NCBI RefSeq assembly: GCF_001038505.1
Contig: NZ_LDPY01000001.1
Span: 434,001-498,000 of the forward strand
DNA from: Puniceibacterium sp. IMCC21224
GTDB lineage: Bacteria > Pseudomonadota > Alphaproteobacteria > Rhodobacterales > Rhodobacteraceae
Direction of reading: 5' to 3'
Length of the DNA: 64,000 bases
The translations under genes and the position numbers were made by a program. Of this stretch, positions 45,425 to 55,100 are shown one piece after another. The notes beneath the pieces are model-generated. The model was given only the letters and a program-made list of their open reading frames with translations. It did not search any database and was not told the DNA's origin. Position 1 is the stretch's first letter, and every line of letters begins with the position of its first letter.

Positions 45425-48385
45425 ATGGTGAGCATGTTGCGTCTGACTCTGGCTGTGTTTTTTGGCTTGCTCGCGTGTCAGCCCGCCTGGGCGCAAGGGC
45501 GCGATGGTGCCCGCGTCTATGCGTTTGGTAATTCGCTGATGCATCATCTGGGGGATCTGCCTGATAGCAACGTGCCGCATTGGCTGAATGCCTTGGCGCA
45601 GGCGGACGGGCGTGCCTTTGCGCTGGACGGGCAATGGGGGTTTCTGCGGGATTTCGCATCCGGGTTGCCACCCACGGCGAATTGGGGGTTTCCGGAGGTG
45701 CAGGGGGCATGGAACCCCGACCGTGGGCCGTTCGGCGGTGCGGGATTTGACACCGTCCTGATCAATCCAGCCAATTTTATCCAGTATCAGCCGCCTGATG
45801 CGCCCTATGACGGTGACAATCGGGACCGGGCCAGCCCGCTGTCCGCCACGCTGGAGGTGTTCGACTGGGTGTCAACCGAGGCGCCCGAGGTACGTTTCCT
45901 GATCTACGAAGGCTGGGCCGAGATGGCGACGCAGGTCAGCTATCCGCCGAACAGCCGTGGATTGCGCCGCTATCAGGATTTCAACCGGGCAGCGTATCAC
46001 GATTGGTACGTGGACTATGTCGATGCGCTGCGCGCGGCACTGCCTGATCGGGATGTCCGGCTGATCCCGGTGGCGTCGGTTCTGGCCGAGGTTCTGAGCA
46101 CAGAGCCGCTGATTATTCTGCCCGCGCAGGCACTTTATGTCGATGATGCGCCACATGGCACGCCAACGCTGTATTTCCTTGCGGCGATGGTGACTTATGC
46201 GGCTATCTATGACGCGCCCCCGCCCGCAGATTTTGACGTGCCCGAGGGGATTGATCCGGCTGTCCGCGCGGCGTATCCGCAACTGCGTCAACTGATCTGG
46301 CAATCCGTTTCAGATGATGAGCGGCAGTCCCGCCAGGTGACTGGGGGCGATACAATCGTGGCCGACGCGGCACCACAACCACCCACCGGCAAAGCGGATA
46401 CGGATGCCGCAGATGCGCCGGATATGACCGAAGACCAGCTCGTTCCGGGTGCGATACCAGCGTTGGCCATGGGGTTGAATGGCATTTCCGACTGGTCAAC
46501 TCAGCACCCCTTTGTCGACGTGATGAAGACGGCGCGGACATGGACGGGTCACAAACCCGGCCAATGGGGCGGCATGGACGAAGCGGCGTTGCGGAACGGT
46601 GGTTATCTCGATCTCGATGGGTGGCCGCTGGATATCCCGCCGGGCATCGAACGGATCGAGACCGTGATCCTGACCGATCAGCCCCCAGGTGCGACCCATT
46701 TGTCGGGCACCTATGTCCTGACCTATCAGGGGCGGGCTGACATCACCCTGACCGGGCGCGCGGACAGGATCAGCGCGCAGCCGGGCAAAATCACGTTTCA
46801 ATATACGCCGGGCGAGGGGCTTGTCGGTATTTCGCTGTCGGGCATCGACGCGCGTGATCCGATCCACGACATGCATGTTGTGCGGGCCGACCACCTGCCG
46901 CTCTACGAGGCGGGGGTGCTGTTCAATCCCGACTGGATCGCGCGGGTACAGGATTTGCGCGCTGTGCGGTTCATGGACTGGATGTTCACCAACGGTTCTT
47001 CGATTGCGACATGGGATGATCGCCCGCGCCTGACGGATTACAGCTGGACCTCGCGCGGGGTGCCCATCGAGGTGATGGTGGCGCTGGCCAATCAGATCGG
47101 CGTCGATCCGTGGTTCAGCATGCCGCATCTGGCGGACGATGGCTATGTTCGCAGCTTTGCCCAACAGGTGCATGACACGCTTGATCCGCGACTTATGGCA
47201 TATGTCGAATATTCCAACGAGGTCTGGAATTATATCTTTCCGCAGGCGCATTGGGCCAGCGCGCAGGCAACTGCGCTCTGGGGCGAGAGCGAAACCGGCT
47301 GGATGCAGTTTTACGGGCTGCGCGCGGCGCAGGTGATGGATCTGTGGTCCGAAGTGTTTGCGGCGGACGCGTCGGCGCGATTGATGCGGATCATGTCGAC
47401 CCACACCGGCTGGCCGGGCCTCGAAGAGGCCGTGCTGCGCGGTCCACTTGCCGCCGAGACACTCGGTCAACCGCCGCAGGACAGTTTTGATGCCTACGCT
47501 GTCAGCGGCTATTTCGGTTACGAGATCGGCATCGATGAGGGAGTTCCGCAGGTGCGGGGTTGGCTGGACGCCTCTGAGGGCGCGGCAAGGAAGGCGGGCG
47601 AGGCGCTGGGACTGACCCGCGTCGCGCTGCGCGAATATATTCTTGCGCATCGGTTTGATCTGGCAACCGCGCCCGTGGCGGGGGCCTTGCGCGACGGGTC
47701 CGTGGCTGAAATGGTTGGGCAGGTCTGGCCATATCACGCCCGCGCCGCGCAACAGGTCGGCCTGGATCTGATCATGTACGAAGGTGGCACCCATGTGAGC
47801 GCCGCAGGCGAGGCCGTCAACGATGACCGCCTGACCGCATTTTTCGAGATGTTCAATTACAGCCCCCAGATGACCGGGCTGTACGATGTGCTGCTGGCGG
47901 GATGGACGGCGGCAGGCGGGCAGATGTTCAACGCCTTTGTCGACGTTGCCCCGCCCAGTAAATGGGGCAGCTGGGGCGCGTTGCGGCACCTGAACGACAA
48001 AAATCCGCGTTGGGATGCGCTGATGCGGTACAATGCGCGCGGGGCCGGGGATCAATCCGGGCGCGCACCTGCCGCCTTTTCAAACGGAGTGCTGCTGCAG
48101 GCCGACAGCAGCGGTGCGATACTGACCGGCACCCCGCAGGCGGATATCCTGCTGGGTGGTCCGGGTGACGATGTGCTGATCTCGGCAGGTGGTGCCGACC
48201 ATTTGCACGGCGGCGCGGGGCAGGACCGGGCTGTGCTGCCCGGTCAGCCAGACGATTACGCGTTCGAATTTCTGGACACTGCGCTGATGGCAACCGGCCC
48301 GGCGGGGCCGGTGATGTTAGCCGGGATCGAGGTGGTCGGATTTGACGCCTCGGACAGTGAGATCACGATGCCTGACGGCCCGTAA
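45425..48385 (+). CDS. Secreted protein: possible GH-A clan glycoside hydrolase with C-terminal RTX repeats
   Basis: The protein of about 986 residues has a Sec-like signal peptide (LRLTLAVFFGLLACQPAWAQ). Its N-terminal part starts VYAFGNSLMHH and may be SGNH-like. The middle part has FMDWMFTNGSS, VALANQIGVDPWFSMPHLADD, VEYSNEVWN (Glu599) and LIMYEGGTHV (Glu786). Glu after Asn on one strand and a second Glu on a later strand match the acid/base and nucleophile of clan GH-A (cellulase-like) enzymes. The tail (about 900-935) has calcium-binding repeats GGPGDDVL and GGAGQD. RTX repeats usually go with type I secretion, so a Sec signal together with them is odd. It ends 23 bases inside the convergent glycosyltransferase gene. 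A role in exopolysaccharide handling is inferred from neighbours. Confidence 0.7.
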   Translation: MVSMLRLTLAVFFGLLACQPAWAQGRDGARVYAFGNSLMHHLGDLPDSNVPHWLNALAQADGRAFALDGQWGFLRDFASGLPPTANWGFPEVQGAWNPDRGPFGGAGFDTVLINPANFIQYQPPDAPYDGDNRDRASPLSATLEVFDWVSTEAPEVRFLIYEGWAEMATQVSYPPNSRGLRRYQDFNRAAYHDWYVDYVDALRAALPDRDVRLIPVASVLAEVLSTEPLIILPAQALYVDDAPHGTPTLYFLAAMVTYAAIYDAPPPADFDVPEGIDPAVRAAYPQLRQLIWQSVSDDERQSRQVTGGDTIVADAAPQPPTGKADTDAADAPDMTEDQLVPGAIPALAMGLNGISDWSTQHPFVDVMKTARTWTGHKPGQWGGMDEAALRNGGYLDLDGWPLDIPPGIERIETVILTDQPPGATHLSGTYVLTYQGRADITLTGRADRISAQPGKITFQYTPGEGLVGISLSGIDARDPIHDMHVVRADHLPLYEAGVLFNPDWIARVQDLRAVRFMDWMFTNGSSIATWDDRPRLTDYSWTSRGVPIEVMVALANQIGVDPWFSMPHLADDGYVRSFAQQVHDTLDPRLMAYVEYSNEVWNYIFPQAHWASAQATALWGESETGWMQFYGLRAAQVMDLWSEVFAADASARLMRIMSTHTGWPGLEEAVLRGPLAAETLGQPPQDSFDAYAVSGYFGYEIGIDEGVPQVRGWLDASEGAARKAGEALGLTRVALREYILAHRFDLATAPVAGALRDGSVAEMVGQVWPYHARAAQQVGLDLIMYEGGTHVSAAGEAVNDDRLTAFFEMFNYSPQMTGLYDVLLAGWTAAGGQMFNAFVDVAPPSKWGSWGALRHLNDKNPRWDALMRYNARGAGDQSGRAPAAFSNGVLLQADSSGAILTGTPQADILLGGPGDDVLISAGGADHLHGGAGQDRAVLPGQPDDYAFEFLDTALMATGPAGPVMLAGIEVVGFDASDSEITMPDGP

Positions 48386-49619
48386 CAATCGGGTCCGGCG
48401 ACGGCGCGGCAGAAACCCGCGCCGCTTCGATTTCGGACACCAGCGTTTCTGCCCCCAGCGCAGACCGGAAATGTGCCACCACATGTGCGCGCCCGGCGGC
48501 GGCCAGCTGTACGGCAAGATCGCTGTCATGCACCAGATCGCGGATGGCATGGGCCAGCGTTTGCGGGTCTTTCGGGGGGACAAGTCGCCCGGTACGACCG
48601 TCGGTGATCAGCTCGCGTACACCACCGGCGTCGGTGCCGATGGTGGGCACACCACAGGCCATCGCCTCCATATACGCGACGCCCAGCGGCTCGTGCCAGC
48701 TGGCCAGCACAAAGACGTGGGCGTTCAGCAGCTTTTGCCGTACCGCGCTGGCGTCAATTGCGCCCAGCAGTTTGACGTGGTCGCGCAGATGCAGACGTTT
48801 CAGTTCCGCCTCCAGAACCTTGCGATATCCGGCGCCGCCGGCATCGTCCTCGCCCGCGATCTCAAGGCGCACATCGACGCCCTGATCCAGCAGCAACCGG
48901 ACGGCGGTCATCAGATCCTGATGCCCCTTGACCACATTCAGCCGCGCGCAAGAGAATAGCCGCATCGGAGTGCCGTGGGGCGCAGGCTGGTAGGGCGTGT
49001 CACGGTGCAGAATGTCGGTGTCGACCCCCATGGGCCGGATCACGATGCGCTCGGGCAGAAAGCCCGCCAGTTCTTCACGGACCTCTGCCTCAAGCTTGCG
49101 GGTGATGATGGTGGCAAAGGCGGCGTCGGCCCATTTGAAACGCTGCCCCGGCCCATAATCCGACAGCGGCCCGTGCAGGGTCAGCGAATAGGGTGGGCCG
49201 CCCATCTTGTGCGCGAGCGCTGCGATCAGCGCCGCGCGGCCACAGGAATGCACATGGATATGGTCAAGCTGTTCGGCGTGGGCATGGCGCACAAGCTGCT
49301 CTGCCGCCGAAAGTGTCAGCACGATATCCCGCGCGAAACCCGCGCCGTGTTGCGCCATCCACAGTGGCAATCCGCGCGGCAGCAGACGGCCCGCAGCAGT
49401 CAGCGCCAGCAGCGGTTGTACCATGCCCAGATAAGTGGTGCGGGCCATCGCCTCTTGCGACCAGTCGTGCGCAATCAGCCCCGGCGGCGGCACGCGCGTC
49501 GAGATCAGGTCGATATGATGCCCCATCTGTTCGAGCGCGAGAACCTCGCGCCAGAAAAAGATATGGGTCTGCCCCGGAAATTGGGGCACAAGATATCCGA
49601 TCCGCAAATTCTGCGACAC
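48363..49619 (-). CDS. Glycosyltransferase family 4 (GT-B), exopolysaccharide type
   Basis: The 418-residue GT-B enzyme has an N-terminal half starting LRIGYLVPQFPGQTHIFFWREVLALEQMG and IHVHSCGRAALIAALAH in the acceptor domain. Its C-terminal half has SCARLNVVKGHQDLM and the donor-site E-x7-E motif (HEPLGVAYMEAMACG), with GTDAGGVRELITDG after it. It probably adds a sugar from a nucleotide donor to a lipid-linked or secondary-metabolite acceptor on the cytoplasmic face of the membrane. The start is GTG 49619 with AAAGG six bases upstream. It is the only minus-strand gene in the 45-64 kb region. Confidence 0.9.
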   Translation of the reverse strand: MSQNLRIGYLVPQFPGQTHIFFWREVLALEQMGHHIDLISTRVPPPGLIAHDWSQEAMARTTYLGMVQPLLALTAAGRLLPRGLPLWMAQHGAGFARDIVLTLSAAEQLVRHAHAEQLDHIHVHSCGRAALIAALAHKMGGPPYSLTLHGPLSDYGPGQRFKWADAAFATIITRKLEAEVREELAGFLPERIVIRPMGVDTDILHRDTPYQPAPHGTPMRLFSCARLNVVKGHQDLMTAVRLLLDQGVDVRLEIAGEDDAGGAGYRKVLEAELKRLHLRDHVKLLGAIDASAVRQKLLNAHVFVLASWHEPLGVAYMEAMACGVPTIGTDAGGVRELITDGRTGRLVPPKDPQTLAHAIRDLVHDSDLAVQLAAAGRAHVVAHFRSALGAETLVSEIEAARVSAAPSPDPIVTGRQAS

Positions 49620-49748
49620 ACCACCGGCCTTTGATTGTCGAACGCACCGTCTGACGCGGTGCTACGGATTATTTTTAGACGAATTCATTCTTTGGCCATA
49701 GTTTGGTGGCAACCGGGACACCAAGTCTGGTGTTGAATTTCGCAATGT

Positions 49749-50630
49749 GTGGCTGCTTTGGTACGATTTATAGCGGAAAGCGGGGCTGGCGCGGCATGTG
49801 TGCTTAGCGTTCTTATCCCCGCCAGCAATGAATCCGCGCTGATTGGCGGATGCCTTGATGCTGTACTGGCGTCCGTCTGGACACGTCCGGGGGCGGTGCA
49901 GGTGTTGGTCATTGCCAATGGCTGCGGCGACGACACCGCCGACGTCGCGTGCCACAGGCTGGATGCCTTTGCCGCGCGGGGCTGGCGGTTGGACGTGATC
50001 GAGCGGGCAGCGGGCGGCAAGTTGGCCGCGCTGAACGCCGGTGATTTGGCCGCCGAGGCAGAGAGCCGGGTCTATCTCGACGCTGATGTGACAGTCAGCC
50101 CTGAGCTGATGATGCAGCTATACGATGTGCTGGATGTGGAATCGCCGCGCTATGCCAGCGGACGGTTGCGCATCACAGTGCCCGACAATTGGGTCAGCCG
50201 GGCCTACGCGAGGATTTACCGGCAGGTGCCCTTTATGACGCACGGAGTTCCGGGATGCGGGCTGTTTGCTGTGAACGCAGTGGGGCGGGCACGTTGGGGG
50301 GATTTTCCAGATATCATTTCGGACGATACCTATGTGCGGCTGAACTTTGCACCAAGGGAACGCGTGGCGGTTGATGCCGCGTACGACTGGCCGGTGGTCA
50401 AGGGGCTGCGCAACCTGATACGTGTGCGGCGGCGGCAGGATATCGGGGTAACGGAATTGCGCGAACACTATCCTGACCTCATGCGCAACGAAGGCAAGCC
50501 GCCGTTTCCGACGACCCGCAAACTGGCCATGGCGCTGCGTGATCCGCTGGGGTTTGCGGTCTATTGTGGGGTTGCGCTGGCGGTGCGGCTGACGCCGGGC
50601 ATCGCGGCGGGTTGGAGCAGGGGGCGATGA
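49749..50630 (+). CDS. Glycosyltransferase family 2
   Basis: The 293-residue GT-A enzyme has LSVLIPASNESALIGGCLDAVLAS, VIANGCGDDT, AAGGKLAALNAGD and the metal-binding DxD as VYLDADVTV. Next comes GCGLFAVNAVGRARW with the acceptor loop, then ISDDTYVRLNF (catalytic base region). A C-terminal hydrophobic segment may tether it to the membrane. The start is uncertain: GTG 49749 or GTG 49800 are both possible and neither has a clear ribosome binding site. It is coupled by ATGA to the flippase gene. Upstream, ACACCA-AGTC-TGGTGT at 49718-49733 is a short perfect inverted repeat. Confidence 0.85.
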   Translation: MAALVRFIAESGAGAACVLSVLIPASNESALIGGCLDAVLASVWTRPGAVQVLVIANGCGDDTADVACHRLDAFAARGWRLDVIERAAGGKLAALNAGDLAAEAESRVYLDADVTVSPELMMQLYDVLDVESPRYASGRLRITVPDNWVSRAYARIYRQVPFMTHGVPGCGLFAVNAVGRARWGDFPDIISDDTYVRLNFAPRERVAVDAAYDWPVVKGLRNLIRVRRRQDIGVTELREHYPDLMRNEGKPPFPTTRKLAMALRDPLGFAVYCGVALAVRLTPGIAAGWSRGR

Positions 50631-51994
50631 TCCTCGCCCTCCCTCATCGGTTGCAAGGCGCGTCGCTAACTGCGCGGGCGCTGCGATCCGCGTTGCTGAC
50701 GATGGGTGGTTTTGGGTTCAGCCAGATCGTCCGGTTGGCGTCGAACCTGCTGCTGACCCGGCTGCTGTTCCCCGAAGCGTTCGGCATGATGGCGCTGGTG
50801 CTGGTGTTCCTTCAGGGGCTAGCGATGTTTTCCGACGTCGGCGTCGCCCCCGCGATCCTGCAAAGCAAGCGCGGCGACGATCCCGATTTCCTGAATACGG
50901 CCTGGAGCATTCAGGTGATGCGTGGCCTTGGCCTGTGGCTGGCGGCTTGTCTCTGCGCCTGGCCAATGGCGGCGTTTTATGGCGAACCGCAGTTGCTGCA
51001 TCTTTTGCCGGTGGCCAGCCTGACGCTGGTGATCGCCGGGTTCAATCCAACACGTCTGGACACGGCGAACCGGCATCTGATGTTGGGCCGGGTCACGGTG
51101 CTGGATGTGTTCGTCCAGCTGTCGGGAATCCTCAGCGCGGTGCTGATTGCCTGGGTCACTGGGTCCGTCTGGGCGCTGGTCATCAGCGGCATTGTTAGCG
51201 GGTTGATGCAACTGACGCTTTATACCCGATTCCTGCCGGGTCAGCACAACCGCTTTCGCTGGGAACCAGAGGCCGCGTCAGAGCTGATCAATTTCGGCAA
51301 ATGGATCTTTTTGTCGACGGTTTGCGGGTTCCTGTTCAGTCAGGGCGACAAGATTATCATCGGGAAATACCTTCCGCTTGACCTGTTCGGGGTCTACAAT
51401 ATCGGCTTTTTCCTAGCATCTTTTCCTATGCTTCTGGGCGGCATGGTCACCCGCAAGGTGCTGATCCCGATCTACCGTGAATGCCCACCGACCGATAGCC
51501 GCGCCAATTTCCTGCGGCTGCGCAAGATGCGCTGTCTGGTGACGGGATCGCTGCTGATCCTTGTGGGCATCTTTGCGGCGCTGGGCGTCTGGCTGGTCAA
51601 TCTGATGTATGATCCACGGTATGCGGCGGCCGGGGCGATTGTGGTGCTGATCGGCTGTATGCAAATCCCGCAAATCATCGTGCTGACCTATGATCAGGCG
51701 GCGCTGGCGGCGGGCGATTCCAGACGGTTTTTTGTTCTGGCTGTGGCGCGGGCTGTGTTCATGGTGGGCTGTCTGCTGCTGGGGCTGGAACTGGCAGGTC
51801 TGATTGGCGCGTTGCTGGCGCAGGGGGTGGCGATCCTGCTGGCCTATCCAGTTGTGGTGTGGCTGTCGCGGAGGATGGGGGCGTGGGACGGGCTGCATGA
51901 CGCTGGCTTTGCCCTTGTCGGGGCGGCAATTGCGGCCATGGCGCTGTGGCTGAACTGGGGTGCAATTGTGGCGCTGGCCGGGGCCGGGACCTGA
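50627..51994 (+). CDS. Oligosaccharide flippase (Wzx-like, MATE/MOP superfamily)
   Basis: The protein of about 455 residues has twelve or more hydrophobic segments. The N-terminal signature ALRSALLTMGGFGFSQIVRLASNLLLTRLLFPEAFGMMALVLVF (in outline) is typical of the lipopolysaccharide biosynthesis/Wzx group, and GKWIFLSTVCGFLFSQGDKIIIGKYL follows in the middle. Such proteins flip lipid-linked glycans, or sometimes glycosylated metabolites, to the periplasmic side. The start overlaps the GT2 stop by ATGA. The 183 bases after it contain the PKS control region. Confidence 0.9.
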   Translation: MILALPHRLQGASLTARALRSALLTMGGFGFSQIVRLASNLLLTRLLFPEAFGMMALVLVFLQGLAMFSDVGVAPAILQSKRGDDPDFLNTAWSIQVMRGLGLWLAACLCAWPMAAFYGEPQLLHLLPVASLTLVIAGFNPTRLDTANRHLMLGRVTVLDVFVQLSGILSAVLIAWVTGSVWALVISGIVSGLMQLTLYTRFLPGQHNRFRWEPEAASELINFGKWIFLSTVCGFLFSQGDKIIIGKYLPLDLFGVYNIGFFLASFPMLLGGMVTRKVLIPIYRECPPTDSRANFLRLRKMRCLVTGSLLILVGIFAALGVWLVNLMYDPRYAAAGAIVVLIGCMQIPQIIVLTYDQAALAAGDSRRFFVLAVARAVFMVGCLLLGLELAGLIGALLAQGVAILLAYPVVVWLSRRMGAWDGLHDAGFALVGAAIAAMALWLNWGAIVALAGAGT

Positions 51995-52077
51995 GTCACG
52001 GCGCTACAGCCGGGGATAATAATTCCGATATGCCGTATTGTTTCCAGATGTGTGGCTGATCGGGGCAGGGTGTCAAC

Positions 52078-52123
52078 AAAATGTGGCAAATGCCGGGGTG
52101 ATATCTAGAATTTGCCACATTTT
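52078..52123. promoter_or_regulatory. Perfect 14-base inverted repeat in the PKS control region
   Basis: AAAATGTGGCAAAT (52078-52091) and ATTTGCCACATTTT (52110-52123) are exact reverse complements separated by 18 bases. The centres are 32 bases (about three helical turns) apart. The repeat lies 55 bases before the PKS start in an AT-rich island. The spacing suits a dimeric or cooperative regulator better than a terminator. Confidence 0.7.
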
Positions 52124-52177
52124 CTCCCCATTTCAACCGTATCCCGAACTGGGGCGTGACGGCAAGATTGTGCGATT

Positions 52178-55100
52178 ATGAATAGTCAGAATCACTTATC
52201 CAGCGACAGCGATATTGCGATTGTCGGTATGGCGGCCCACCTTCCGGGGGCCGGTACAATTGCAGAATATTGGCGCAACTTGCGCGATGGTGTATCGTCG
52301 ATCCGCCATCTGTCCGAAGATGCGCTGCGTGACGCAGGCGAAACCCCCGGCCTGATCCGGCACAAGAATTATGTGCCTTACGCCGCGCCGCTCGATGGGT
52401 TCGAAATGTTCGACGCGGATTTCTTTGGGTTCAGCCCCAAAGAGGCGGCGATCATGGATCCGCAGCACCGGCAATTCCTTGAGACCGCTTGGGAGGCGTT
52501 CGAGAGCGCGGGCCACGTACCTGAGGGTTTCGATGGCCAGATCGGTGTTTACGCGGGCTGCGGCATGGGCAGCTATTTCTATTTCAACGTCTGCTCGAAT
52601 CCGGATCTGGTCGCGAACACCGGCATGTTCCTGTTGCGCCACACCGGCAACGACAAAGATTTCATGACGACGCGGGCAAGCCATGTATTCGATCTGACGG
52701 GGCCGTCGATCAACCTGCAAACCGCGTGTTCGACCTCACTCGTGGCGACGCATTATGCCTGTCAGGCGTTGCTGAATGGCGAATGCGATATGGCGCTGGC
52801 AGGCGGTGCCACGATCGAGTTGCCACAGGGACGCGGCTATCTGTTCAAAGAGAATGAGATTCTGTCGCCGGATGGTCAGTGCCATGCCTTTGATCATCGG
52901 GCGCAGGGAACAGTATTCGGGTCAGGCGCGGGTGTCGTTGTGCTGCGACGGCTGGCAGATGCTGTGGCGGATGGCGACCATATCTGGGCGGTGATCAAAG
53001 GCTCGGCTGTCAACAACGACGGTGCGGCCAAGGCGGGCTATCTCGCTCCTTCGGTTGACGGTCAGGCACAGGCCATTGCCGAGGCGCAGGCGGTTGCCGG
53101 CATCACGGCGGACACGGTCGGCTATGTGGAATGCCACGGCACCGGAACCTATCTGGGCGACCCTATCGAAGTCGCCGCGCTGACACAGGCGTTTTCGCAA
53201 ACCACTGACGCGAGGGGATTTTGTCGCATCGGATCGGTCAAGACCAATATCGGCCACCTCGATACGGCGGCGGGTGTGGCGTCGCTGATCAAGGCCGGGC
53301 TGGCGCTGCACAACCGGCAGATGCCGCCCAGCCTTGGGTATGAGGCAACAAATCCGGCGATTGATTTCGAGGCGTCACCGTTTCGCGTCAACGACCGGCT
53401 CACCGACTGGCCAGCGGGGGCATCGCCGCGCCGGGCCGGGGTGAATTCGCTGGGTGTCGGCGGCACCAACGCGCATGTGGTATTGGAAGAGGCGCCCGAA
53501 CGCGCAGTGTCCGACGATAGTGACTGGCCGTTCCAGATCCTTACCCTGTCGGGGCGCAGTAAGGCGGCGCTGGACGACAACGCCAAACGTCTGGCCGCAC
53601 ATCTGCGCGCCAATCCGCAGCAATCGCTGGCCGACGTTGCCTTTACCCTGCGCCATGGCCGTCAGGCGTTTGAAAAGCGCCGGGTGATTGTCGCCGAGAC
53701 GTCTGGGGAGGCGGCGAAGCTGTTGGAGGAGGACACGCCGCGCCGGGTGCATTCCCACACCGCCTTGCATGCGCCCGATGTGGCATTTTTGTTCCCCGGC
53801 GGCGGTGCGCAATATGCCGGAATGGCGCGCGACTTGTACGAGACCGAGCCGGTCTTTGCCGAATGGATGGATCGCGGACTAGAGGTTCTGGCCACGATCG
53901 AGGATCGCGATATTCGGGCGCTGTGGCTGCCGGATGACGCCAACCGGGCGCAGGCCGACGCGGCGCTGACCCGGCCTTCGCTGCAACTGCCGCTGATCAT
54001 GATCAGCGAATATGCGTTGGCGCAATTGTGGATCAGTTGGGGCGTGACGCCGACGGTGCTGTCCGGGCACAGCATGGGCGAAAACACCGCCGCCTGTGTC
54101 GCCGGCGTGATGTCGTTCGAAGATTGTATCGGGCTGGTGCATCTGCGCGGACGGCTGTTTGACACGGTTCCTCAGGGGGGGATGCTGTCGGTCAGCCTGT
54201 CAGCGGACCGGTTGCAGCCGCTGCTGGGCGACGCGCTCGACCTCGGGGCGGTGAATGCCCCGGAACTTAGCGTTGCCTCGGGGCCGCAGGTCGCTCTGGA
54301 TCAGCTTGAGGCGCAGCTCAGGGCGCTGGATATTGATTGTCGGCGCATTCCCATCGACGTCGCTGCGCATTCGCGGATGTTAGAGCCGATCCTTAACGAT
54401 TTCCGTAGCTATCTACGGGCCATCGACCTGAACCCGCCGCAGATTCCTCTGACCTCGAACCGCACTGGCGCGATGATGACCGACGCGCAGGCGACGGACC
54501 CGGAGTATTGGGTCGATCATCTGCGCGGCACCGTGCATTTCGCAGATTGTATTGGCACGCTGGCACAGGACAACCGCATTTTCCTTGAGGTCGGACCAGG
54601 CAAGGCGCTGTCGGCGCTGGCGCGTCAGCATGGCGCGGTGCCAGGACAGCAGGTGCTGTCGTCGCTGCGTCACCCCGACGAGGATGTCGCCGACGATAAA
54701 TATCACCTTGAAACGCTGGGTCGCCTTTGGGCGTTGGGTGCAGAGTTCGATTGGGATCAGATCTGGGGTGACGCGCGGCGCAACCGGGTGCCGCTGCCGA
54801 CCTATGCCTTTCAGCGCGCGCCGTATTTTATTGCCCCCGGCACTGCGCAGCAGGATGGCGCATCGCATTATCTGATGCGCAGCGATGATGTTGCCGGATG
54901 GGGCTGGGCCCCGGTCTGGCGGCCCCGCTCGGCGGAACCCGAGGTTGATGTCGCTGAGGGATTGGATGAGGGCGAACCGCAGACCTGGCTCATGTTCATG
55001 GACGACGCCGGGCTGGCGCAGAGCTGCGCCAAACGGTTGCGCGGTGCCGGTCATACGGTTGTTGAATTGCGCGCGGGCGACACCTTTTCGCGGGTGTCGG

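Noticed and set aside
46496..48055. Minus-strand open frame of 519 codons
   Set aside because: It lies wholly antisense to the secreted RTX protein gene and shows no domain; the plus-strand frame has a signal peptide and repeats.
52084..52098. Possible sigma-54 promoter in the PKS control region (TGGC...)
   Set aside because: The GC pair required about ten bases after GG is missing on both strands.
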